Shown piece by piece: positions 45,583-51,729 of a DNA stretch of 51,729 nucleotides. The stretch comes from an uncultured Acidiphilium sp. GTDB lineage: Bacteria; Bacillota; Clostridia; Christensenellales; Borkfalkiaceae. Under the pieces are notes generated by a model, which was not told the origin of the DNA, did no database searches, and saw only the letters and a list, made by a program, of their open reading frames with translations. The position numbers and the translations under genes were made by a program. How positions within the stretch are numbered: the stretch's first letter is position 1; the number at the start of each line of letters is the position of its first letter. The stretch is from contig CABUWK010000013.1 of the NCBI GenBank assembly GCA_902495325.1, positions 1-51,729 on the forward strand. Direction: 5' to 3'.

Positions 45583-46256
45583 AACACCACCGTGACCACC
45601 GCGCCCGCGGCAAGCCCTAAAACAAACAACACGTCCGATATACAGAATATCTCTTTTTTATAAACCGTATACGGCGTTTTTTCGAGCGAAAACCCGCGCG
45701 TTTCGACGGACAACGATAACGTGTCCGAAATATTCACGAGCCTCATCACGAAGGGAACGAGAAAGGCGCGGTAAAAAATTTTCGGATTCAGCACGCTTCC
45801 CGCGCCCCGCGTTTTCATCGCCTCGCGCACCCTCTGCTTTTCCGCGCGGAGAACGGGCGGAAACGAGGTGGCGATCAGCATGCCGAGCGTAACGCCCCGC
45901 GGCGCTTTCAGCGTGGATAAATTGCGCGTCATGTCGATCGGTTCGATGCTCATGCCGAGGGCGATCGCCAGAAATACCGCACCGAAACGGTTTACCATGG
46001 CAAGAGCCGAAGCGAAGTCTCTTCCGTATGAGAAATATGCGATAACGCCGAATATTCCTCCCGACACGATGAATGGGAAAATCATGTGCAGACAACCCTT
46101 TTTACAGCCGAAAAGAAGCATCCATAAATAGGCGCCTAAAAGAAACCATGAAAAGTTTTTGCTTCTCGCCATGACAAGTCCGAAAACGACAAAAAAGATA
46201 CTTATTATGAAGACTAATATGGGGTAGATCTTCTTTTTGAAAGACCAGAATTTCAT
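45579..46256 (-). CDS. ECF transporter transmembrane (T) component
   Basis: 225 residues from the ATG at 46256 (MKFWSFKKK), overlapping the S-component stop (AAATGA). Several membrane segments follow; the cytoplasmic coupling region with the Ala-Arg-Gly type motif is seen as EAMKTRGAG near 153-161. It links the ATPase to the substrate-binding S protein. Confidence 0.9.
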   Translation of the reverse strand: MKFWSFKKKIYPILVFIISIFFVVFGLVMARSKNFSWFLLGAYLWMLLFGCKKGCLHMIFPFIVSGGIFGVIAYFSYGRDFASALAMVNRFGAVFLAIALGMSIEPIDMTRNLSTLKAPRGVTLGMLIATSFPPVLRAEKQRVREAMKTRGAGSVLNPKIFYRAFLVPFVMRLVNISDTLSLSVETRGFSLEKTPYTVYKKEIFCISDVLFVLGLAAGAVVTVVL

Positions 46257-46876
46257 TTCTTCAGAACCCCGGCTTTTTTCAGTTCGCGGGAAACCATCAT
46301 GCCGATTACCGAACCGACGAAACATATCGCCACGACCGCACAGGAAATGCCCGCTACGACCCACGGGTTTGCGCCCATAAGAAACGCCTCCAGTGCGTTC
46401 GCTCCGGTATCCGTTACCTTATAGAAATACTTGTAGTATACGTACATAAACGGAAGGGTCATAGGCAGATAAAGAGTTCCCGCCACGACGCATGCCCAAT
46501 CGTTTTTATACCCGCGGAAAATCAGCATCGCAACGCCTTCCGCAACTAAGCCGCAAAGAACGATCATCGCCATCGGCTGAAACATCCATACCAGTATTGC
46601 CGCAATAAATATCGATTGAAAAAACAGCGCGCCGGGTTTTCTCACCTTCATCATACCGATCACGGGGAAAATCGAAAACTGAAGCCCGAGGCACAGTTGC
46701 ACGATCCCGAACAACTGAATGTGCTGAACGAACGGCATTACCACGCCCGTAGTAAGGGTGCAAGCCGTCATGATCGCCAGAAACACGATATCCTTGATTT
46801 TATATTTCTTGAAAAACTTGCCTTCTTTTTCTTCGGCGGTCGCCGCATCCTGCCCGTTCTTCCCGTCTTCTTTCAC
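46253..46876 (-). CDS. ECF transporter substrate-binding (S) component, MptD/Trep_Strep-like
   Basis: 207 residues from a GTG at 46876; an acidic N-terminus of about 25 residues precedes the usual S-component start (KKYKIKDIVFLAIMTACTL). About six membrane segments. The placement with T and A genes and with two ABC exporters suggests the MptD/Trep_Strep family, whose substrate I do not know to be established; metal chelate or haem is inference from the regulator. The GTG lacks a close ribosome site, and a 30-codon ORF plus a perfect hairpin precede it, so the true N-terminus is uncertain. Confidence 0.8.
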   Translation of the reverse strand: MKEDGKNGQDAATAEEKEGKFFKKYKIKDIVFLAIMTACTLTTGVVMPFVQHIQLFGIVQLCLGLQFSIFPVIGMMKVRKPGALFFQSIFIAAILVWMFQPMAMIVLCGLVAEGVAMLIFRGYKNDWACVVAGTLYLPMTLPFMYVYYKYFYKVTDTGANALEAFLMGANPWVVAGISCAVVAICFVGSVIGMMVSRELKKAGVLKK

Positions 46877-46965
46877 GGAAGAGGTTTCTTTGCAACCTCT
46901 TCCGCGTTTTCGATGAGGGCGGAAGCCGCTTCTTCGACTTCGTTCGTTTTTTTATTTTCTTCCAT
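46873..46965 (-). CDS. 30-residue ORF, leader peptide or shifted N-terminus of the S component
   Basis: ATG at 46963-46965 with GGAGG about 11 bases upstream, four bases after the stop of the ABC gene. It encodes an acidic/Lys-rich peptide ending AKKPLP. Its TGA overlaps the GTG of the S component (CCGTGA). The last codons form one arm of a perfect 10-bp hairpin (46877-46903). Confidence 0.4.
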   Translation of the reverse strand: MEENKKTNEVEEAASALIENAEEVAKKPLP

Positions 46966-46969
46966 TCGC

Positions 46970-48670
46970 TTACGCCGCCTCCGTCATTTTACCGTTTTCC
47001 ACTTTGTAAATACGATCGGCGATCGCCATCGTGGATTCTCTGTGAGAAACGAGAATGATGCTTCTTTTGTTTTTCTGTTCTTTCAGGGCTTTTAAAATGA
47101 TGCCTTCGTTGATGCTGTCCACATTGCTGGTGGGTTCGTCCAGAAGGATAAGTTCGCTGCCCCTTAAAAACGCGCGCGCTAAGCCGATACGCTGTTTTTC
47201 CCCAGCGGAAAGGTTATCGCCGAGGGCGACCACCTGCGTTTTGTAACCGTCCGGAAGGGTCATGATAAAGTCGTGCACGGAAGCCATTTTGCAGGCGTTT
47301 TCGATCTCTTCCATGGTTGCGTCCGGCTTGGCGATGCGAAGGTTGTCTTCGATCGTCTCTTCGAACAGATAGGTGCTCTGCGACACCATGGTCACGTTTT
47401 TGAGGAGAGAATCGGTATTGATCTTATCGATGTCGATATTGTTGTAATCGATCTCGCCGCCGTTTCTTTCCCAGAAACGGAGCAAAAGCTTCAGGAAGGT
47501 CGATTTGCCCGAACCGCTCTCGCCAACGATGCCGATGATCTCGCCTTTTTCGGCGTGCATCTTCACGTCGTTAAGCACTTCCGCCTGCCCGTCGTAACTG
47601 AAGGAAAGATCTTTCACGTTCAGGTTTTCGTAATCGAAATTCTTGCCGTTTTTCACTTCTTCCACGGCGGGTTTTTCTTCCAGAAGGTTCAGCACTCTGT
47701 CTCCGCTCGCGAAAGTCTGCGTCAGGTTTCCCGGAAGTCCGCCGACCGCGATGACCGGACCGAACGAAGAGAACACCGTTACCGTGCCGATGATCATTCT
47801 GCCAAGAGAAAGCATATCCTTTTTCACGAGCAGGATCCCGACGGCAAGCGCCGCGAGGATAAATACGGATACCGTAAGTTCGATCGCCGCCCCCGCGCGG
47901 GTGATGTTATGTTTCATCTTTTTGGTTTCTTTCAGAAGAGCGTCGGAACGTTTGTCCACCTCTTCTTCCCTCTCTTTGCCGGCGTTGTTCAGCACGATAT
48001 CCCTGATACCCTTGATGCTGTCGAGGAAATATGCCGAGAACGAGGCAAATTCCGCACGGTATTTCACGCCGCTTTCTTTCAGCCTTCCCGAAGAAACGAG
48101 GGGCACGACGATCCCGATAAACAGGAAACCGACAAGGGCGACCAGCGCGAGATACCAGCTCGAAACAAACCCGACGAACAGGAATACCGCCGTGCAGACG
48201 ACCACCGCGATGCAGATGGGGGAAATGGTGTGCGCGTAGAACACTTCGAGCGTTTCGATATCCGAAGTGATCATCGCGATGATGCTTCCCTTCTGCTTGC
48301 TTTCAAGCTTTGCGGGGCACAGAACTCTCAAGGCTCCGAAAATTTTGTCTCTGAACGCCGCAAGCAGGCGGAACGCAATATAGTGGTTGCTGTATTGCTC
48401 GATATATCTGAGCATTCCGCGGATCAGCCCGCAGCCGACCGCAAGCCCTACGATCCAACCGTAGGAAAGGGAGATCGATTCTCCGAGAGCTTTCACCACG
48501 CCGACGGCGCCGAACACCGTTACGCCCATCGCCGTGACAAAGCCGAGACTGCCGTTTATGACGGCTAAGATCATGATATAAGACAGACTGCCGAGCAAGA
48601 CGACAAGACTTGCCATGATCTTTGCGCCGCTTCTTCTTAAATATTCTTTCTTTTTCTTCTGCGTGCTCAT
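46970..48670 (-). CDS. ABC exporter half-transporter (CydC/IrtB-like), permease-ATPase
   Basis: 566 residues. N-terminal type IV exporter membrane domain (about 15-320, six helices), then the ATPase: Walker A GESGSGKST (about 380), TMVSQSTYLFEETIEDN, signature LSAGEKQR (about 488), Walker B LILLDEPTSNVD, switch VSHRE. It overlaps the partner exporter gene by 4 bases, so the two form a heterodimer. In iron-regulated clusters such pairs handle siderophores, haem or thiols; the substrate here is open. Confidence 0.9.
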   Translation of the reverse strand: MSTQKKKKEYLRRSGAKIMASLVVLLGSLSYIMILAVINGSLGFVTAMGVTVFGAVGVVKALGESISLSYGWIVGLAVGCGLIRGMLRYIEQYSNHYIAFRLLAAFRDKIFGALRVLCPAKLESKQKGSIIAMITSDIETLEVFYAHTISPICIAVVVCTAVFLFVGFVSSWYLALVALVGFLFIGIVVPLVSSGRLKESGVKYRAEFASFSAYFLDSIKGIRDIVLNNAGKEREEEVDKRSDALLKETKKMKHNITRAGAAIELTVSVFILAALAVGILLVKKDMLSLGRMIIGTVTVFSSFGPVIAVGGLPGNLTQTFASGDRVLNLLEEKPAVEEVKNGKNFDYENLNVKDLSFSYDGQAEVLNDVKMHAEKGEIIGIVGESGSGKSTFLKLLLRFWERNGGEIDYNNIDIDKINTDSLLKNVTMVSQSTYLFEETIEDNLRIAKPDATMEEIENACKMASVHDFIMTLPDGYKTQVVALGDNLSAGEKQRIGLARAFLRGSELILLDEPTSNVDSINEGIILKALKEQKNKRSIILVSHRESTMAIADRIYKVENGKMTEAA

Positions 48671-50397
48671 GCTATCGCCTCCGTATAACCCTGTTCAAGC
48701 GTCTTCTGCGTGTTGTAAAGACGGGCGTATCCGCCGTTTTCCGACATCAGCTCTTCGTGAGACCCGCTTTCTTTCACTTCGCCGTCTTCCATATAATAAA
48801 TATTGTCCGCGGGAACCACGTTCGCCAGACGGTGAGAAATCACGATCACGCTTCTGGTTCCGGAAAGGGCTTTCACGTTTTTCATAACGATCGCTTCGCT
48901 GTCGATATCGATATTGCTCGTCGCCTCGTCGAACACGTAAATATCCTTATCGGACACGAGCGCGATCGCAAGCGCGAGACGCTGTTTCTGTCCGCCCGAA
49001 ATGTTGTTCGCGTCTTCGGTGATCACCTTGTCGAGCCCGCCGTTTTCTTCGATAAAATCTTTCAGATTCACTTTTTCGAGAGCCTCGTAGATCTCTTCGT
49101 CGGTCACGCTTTCTTTCGCCATTTTAAAGTTGGCTCTCACGCTTTCGTTAAAGATGTACGTATTGTAGCTTACCGCCGAAAGGTGGGAATACCAATTCTC
49201 GCGGGAAAGTTTTCCGATCTCCTTTCCGCCTGCCGTCACTTTTCCTTTCTGCGGACGGAACGCGCCGATCAGCATGTTCACCACCGTAGATTTTCCGCAA
49301 CCGCTTTCTCCCACGATCGCAGTCATTCCCTTTTCGGGGAAAGTCATGTTCACGTTTTTCAGCACGTCGCGCTTGCCGTCGTAAGAAAACGTAACGTCTT
49401 CGAGGCGGATGTCTCTGTTGCCTTCGAGTTTATCCGTTCCCCATTCGGGATCGGGAGTATTGAGAAGAGAGAGGATCTTTTTCCCCGCGCTGATCCCGTT
49501 CATCGCGACGTGGAACGCCGAGCCGAACGAGCGGAGAGGAAGGAAAAATTCGACGGCAACGAGAGCGAGGAACAGCGCCGCGATCGGGTTCAGCCCCCAG
49601 AACGCCGTGCCGCAGATCGCAAGCCCGATACCGATACCCGCGCCGCCGTAGGCGACGAGGTCCATGATCGTGATGCTCACGAGTTGCATCACGAGAACTT
49701 TCATCGTGATCACTCTGAATTCTTCCGCGCTTTCGTTGATCTTCACGTGCTGCGCGGCGTCTGCCTGAAAGATTTTAAGTTCTTTCAGCCCCTGCACGCT
49801 GTCGAGGAATTTATCCCCCATAGACGTGTATTTACCCCAGTATTTGGCAAACACTTTCTTTGCGTATTTGCTCACCGCCACGATGGATACGGGGATCAGC
49901 GGCACGCAGGCGATCAGAACGAGCGCCGTTCTCCAGTCGATCCACACGCAGATGAGAAAGAGAACGATCGGCGCGATCATCGCAAAGAAGAACTGCGGCA
50001 GATAACTCGAGAAATAAATATCGAGCTGTTCCACCCCTTCGAGCGAAACCTGCGTAAGTCCCGCCATGCTCATACCGTCCGTCGTTTTCACGCCGAGACG
50101 AAGGATCTTGTCGTATACCTTTTCGCGAAGGTCTCTTTTGACCCATCTGCCGAGCGTATCCTTGATATCCCCGGTCACGCGCGAACACGTATAGCGAACT
50201 GCAATGCCGATAAGTGCGCCTATAAGCGGATAAACGAACTTTATTGCCTCGGCGCCTTCCGTTAAAAGATACACCGCCCAGCAGATGCTCGCCGTGATCG
50301 TAACGTTTGCGATCAGTCCGAGGACCTGCAATGCCACGGCGACGAATATGTACTTCTTGTTTCCGCCGATCAGCCTGAATAACTCTTTGTCGATCAT
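48667..50397 (-). CDS. ABC exporter half-transporter (CydD/IrtA-like), permease-ATPase
   Basis: 576 residues from the ATG at 50397 (MIDKELFRLIGGNKKYI), placed by AAGGAG. Six-helix membrane domain, then ATPase: GESGCGKST, SYNTYIFNESVRAN, signature ISGGQKQR, IYVFDEATSNID, ISHRL. An amphipathic N-terminus with no periplasmic-binding extension. Partner of the gene that follows. Confidence 0.9.
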   Translation of the reverse strand: MIDKELFRLIGGNKKYIFVAVALQVLGLIANVTITASICWAVYLLTEGAEAIKFVYPLIGALIGIAVRYTCSRVTGDIKDTLGRWVKRDLREKVYDKILRLGVKTTDGMSMAGLTQVSLEGVEQLDIYFSSYLPQFFFAMIAPIVLFLICVWIDWRTALVLIACVPLIPVSIVAVSKYAKKVFAKYWGKYTSMGDKFLDSVQGLKELKIFQADAAQHVKINESAEEFRVITMKVLVMQLVSITIMDLVAYGGAGIGIGLAICGTAFWGLNPIAALFLALVAVEFFLPLRSFGSAFHVAMNGISAGKKILSLLNTPDPEWGTDKLEGNRDIRLEDVTFSYDGKRDVLKNVNMTFPEKGMTAIVGESGCGKSTVVNMLIGAFRPQKGKVTAGGKEIGKLSRENWYSHLSAVSYNTYIFNESVRANFKMAKESVTDEEIYEALEKVNLKDFIEENGGLDKVITEDANNISGGQKQRLALAIALVSDKDIYVFDEATSNIDIDSEAIVMKNVKALSGTRSVIVISHRLANVVPADNIYYMEDGEVKESGSHEELMSENGGYARLYNTQKTLEQGYTEAIA

Positions 50398-50401
50398 TTG
50401 T

Positions 50402-50839
50402 TTACTCCTTGTTTTTACCTTGGTCGGTTCCGGTCGCTTTCGTTGCCGCAACGTCTGCCGCGGCAGCCTGCTCCCGAGCCTGTTTTTTCAGTTGTTTCTT
50501 ATGCCTGATCATCGCCGTCACGTGGGACATGGCGAAAATCGGATGGGAGAAAAGCATTCTCGGTCCCGAATATTTCATCACCTCTTTCATTTCGGCGCGA
50601 TACTCGGGTTTGTAACAATGGATCTTGCAGTAAGAGCAGAACCCTTTGTTCTTTTTGAACGGACATTTCTCCAGACGGAACGCCGCATATTCGGCAAGCT
50701 CTTTGCACTTGGGGCAAAGTTCTTTCCGTTTCAGCCCTTCCGCCTTTCTCTCTTCCTTGTGATTGCCGCGACAATACATGCGTATCATCACGGGGATCAG
50801 CTTTTTTTCCGTGTTCCAATGCTTATACTCTTTGCTCAT
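50402..50839 (-). CDS. YgbA-like Cys-rich protein (nitrous oxide-stimulated promoter family)
   Basis: 145 residues, ATG behind AAGGAG, overlapping the regulator gene by 17 bases. Cysteines: MYCRGNH (about 22-28), LCPKCKEL (about 42-49), KCPFKKNKGFCSYCKIHCY (about 58-76); then RAEMKEVMKYSGPRMLFSHPIFAMSH, the family signature as I recall it for PF11756. The clustered cysteines suggest metal or Fe-S binding. The family name is historical; YgbA is linked to growth under nitric oxide stress in enterobacteria. Cytoplasmic. Confidence 0.82.
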   Translation of the reverse strand: MSKEYKHWNTEKKLIPVMIRMYCRGNHKEERKAEGLKRKELCPKCKELAEYAAFRLEKCPFKKNKGFCSYCKIHCYKPEYRAEMKEVMKYSGPRMLFSHPIFAMSHVTAMIRHKKQLKKQAREQAAAADVAATKATGTDQGKNKE

Positions 50840-51212
50840 GGTCTTCTCCTTTTATTTCCGACCGGATGAACGCCGCAACGCCGTTGCGGGTCGCATCCGA
50901 AAACGCGCAGGTTGCACTCAATGCGTCTTCATACGCCTGATGTTCGGGCGTTCCGCAGTGAAGGGACAAATGCGACGAGATAAAACGTATGATCGTCATG
51001 TACTCGCCGAGCGCCGCCTTTCCCTTTTCGGTCAGAACGATTTTTCTCTCGTTCTTTTCGATCAGTCCTTTTTCGCGCAGGCGCTCCATCGCGTTGTACG
51101 TGCTCACCTTCGTTACCCGAAGTTTATTCGCCAGATCCGTTTGTTTTACGCTCTGCAACTCTTCGGCAAGCTCGTTCGCAGCGATAAGATACTTCAATTC
51201 CGATGAACTCAT
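50823..51212 (-). CDS. DtxR/MntR-like metal-dependent transcriptional regulator
   Basis: 129 residues, ATG behind GGAGAAG; MntR-sized, without an SH3 domain. Winged helix about 5-65: ELKYLIAANELAEELQSVKQ, then TDLANKLRVTKVSTYNAMERLREKGLIEK, as in DtxR-family proteins. The C-terminal helices (about 68-125: ISSHLSLHCGTPEHQAYEDALSATCAF) would dimerise and bind metal, but the canonical CxxEH-type ligands are not obvious. First gene of the exporter/ECF operon; three GTTAGC/GCTAAC palindromes lie upstream, so autoregulation is likely (inference). Confidence 0.82.
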   Translation of the reverse strand: MSSSELKYLIAANELAEELQSVKQTDLANKLRVTKVSTYNAMERLREKGLIEKNERKIVLTEKGKAALGEYMTIIRFISSHLSLHCGTPEHQAYEDALSATCAFSDATRNGVAAFIRSEIKGEDHEQRV

Positions 51213-51285
51213 AAAACTTCTCCGCCCGGATATTTTTCGGCACGGCGCACCCCGCGACCGGAAGATCTTGCGGCTGCGCGCAAAA

Positions 51286-51301
51286 GTTAGCCAAAGCTAA
51301 C
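51286..51301. promoter_or_regulatory. operator copy (GTTAGC-CAAA-GCTAAC), perfect
   Basis: Perfect palindrome in the leader of the regulator operon, 74 bases before the start codon. Confidence 0.85.
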
Positions 51302-51351
51302 CTCTCGGGAAAATAAATTGCGGGCGGCATTGCAAGGGCTTTTCCCAGAAA

Positions 51352-51367
51352 GTTAGCTTACACTAAC
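51352..51367. promoter_or_regulatory. operator copy (GTTAGC-TTAC-ACTAAC)
   Basis: One mismatch. It lies about 35 bases downstream of the expected transcription start of the regulator operon. Confidence 0.75.
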
Positions 51368-51408
51368 CCGCGCGCAAAAATAAACGACTTTTCCCAAAGC
51401 CGTTTACT

Positions 51409-51436
51409 ATTATACTCATTATAAAAGAAATGTCAA
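51409..51436 (-). promoter_or_regulatory. sigma-A promoter of the regulator/exporter/ECF operon
   Basis: Minus strand TTGACA, 16-bp spacer, TATAAT. The untranslated leader would be about 190 bases. Confidence 0.8.
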
Positions 51437-51442
51437 GCGAAA

Positions 51443-51459
51443 GTTAGCGGTCGGCTAAG
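51443..51459. promoter_or_regulatory. operator-like copy (GTTAGC-GGTCG-GCTAAG)
   Basis: Imperfect: spacer of five and one mismatch. It abuts the -35 on its upstream side. Confidence 0.6.
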
Positions 51460-51471
51460 ATTTTCTTGAAT

Positions 51472-51584
51472 TTACTTTGTTTCCGGCTTCAGGTCTCCGT
51501 AAAAATACGAAGCCGTTGCCCCGCCGTCGATCAGGACGTCTGTTCCCGTAATGAACGCGCCCTTGTCGCTCATTAGAAGTTGGT
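51472..51584 (-). pseudogene. C-terminal remnant of an SDR-family oxidoreductase
   Basis: Reading back from the TAA at 51472-51474, the frame gives LLMSDKGAFITGTDVLIDGG then a short tail (ATASYFYGDLK). This is the usual end of short-chain dehydrogenases. Homology stops near 51584, about 28 bases from the IS3-like end, and a TAG follows in frame. The gene was probably cut by the insertion. Confidence 0.7.
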
Positions 51585-51611
51585 TCTAAAATAAATATTG
51601 GAGCGAGAGGA

Positions 51612-51729
51612 TGATATGCACCCCAAAAGTTAGACAAACTTTTGGAGGTGTATATTTTTATGAAAGGAAGGAAAAGAAGAAACAAAAAATACTCGCCAGA
51701 ATTCAAAATATCTGTTATAATGGATATGC
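51612..51729 (+). mobile_element. left end of an IS3-family insertion sequence (partial)
   Basis: Begins TGATATGCACCCCAAAAGTT, with an internal inverted repeat (CCCCAAAAGTT / AACTTTTGG). It then has GGAGGTG and a transposase start. The element runs out of the window. The exact boundary cannot be fixed without the other end. Confidence 0.7.
51660..51729 (+). CDS. IS3-family transposase OrfA, N-terminal part
   Basis: ATG at 51660 behind GGAGGTG. The first residues (MKGRKRRNKKYSPEFKISVI) match the helix-turn-helix start of IS3-family OrfA proteins. Truncated by the window edge after 23 codons. Confidence 0.75.
   Translation, partial: MKGRKRRNKKYSPEFKISVIMDM

Overview
The window is a 51.7 kb piece of a low-to-medium GC Gram-positive genome, most likely an anaerobic gut-type member of the Clostridia. 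This is inferred from the gene set: radical 2-hydroxyacyl-CoA dehydratase activase machinery, CdaA, PlsY, ECF transporters, lipoproteins with InlB-type repeats, BspA-like LRR surface proteins, and AGGAGG ribosome sites. TGA is used as a normal stop, so code 11 applies. No species assignment is possible from sequence alone.

Layout. 1-2.7 kb: almost gene-free, with one decayed lipoprotein gene, many hairpins and the first block of an interspersed repeat family. 2.8-6 kb (minus): a GGGtGRT protein plus NifU-like scaffold pair, then three small envelope proteins. 6.3-13.4 kb (plus): tyrS, a TetR regulator, a dehydratase-like protein, a two-domain activase and plsY. 13.7-19.5 kb (minus): lysC, a 36-residue membrane peptide, cdaA, holA, comEC (without the beta-lactamase domain) and a separate metallo-beta-lactamase gene. 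19.7-20.7 kb (plus): probable 6S RNA, tRNA-Glu(CTC) and a threefold repeat. 20.7-24.1 kb (minus): a BspA-like LRR lipoprotein gene split by an in-frame TGA. 24.3-26.9 kb (minus): ppx/gppA and two half-size TauE/SafE proteins. 27.1-30.1 kb (plus): a Ser-rich lipoprotein. 30.1-30.8 kb: the second repeat block.

30.8-51.5 kb (minus) is the most interesting part: two consecutive operons. The upstream one encodes a DtxR/MntR-like regulator, a YgbA-type Cys-rich protein, two ABC exporter half-transporters and an ECF importer (S, T and fused A-A'). The downstream one encodes two MacB-like ABC ATPase-permeases, an LRR/InlB lipoprotein, a giant InlB lipoprotein and a C-terminally anchored protein with a NEAT-like domain. 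Each operon has a sigma-A promoter surrounded by three copies of the same palindrome, GTTAGC-N4-GCTAAC (one copy has N5). I infer a single metal- or haem-responsive regulon combining surface capture, ECF import and ABC export.

The right end holds the remnant of an SDR gene next to the left end of an IS3-family element that runs out of the window.
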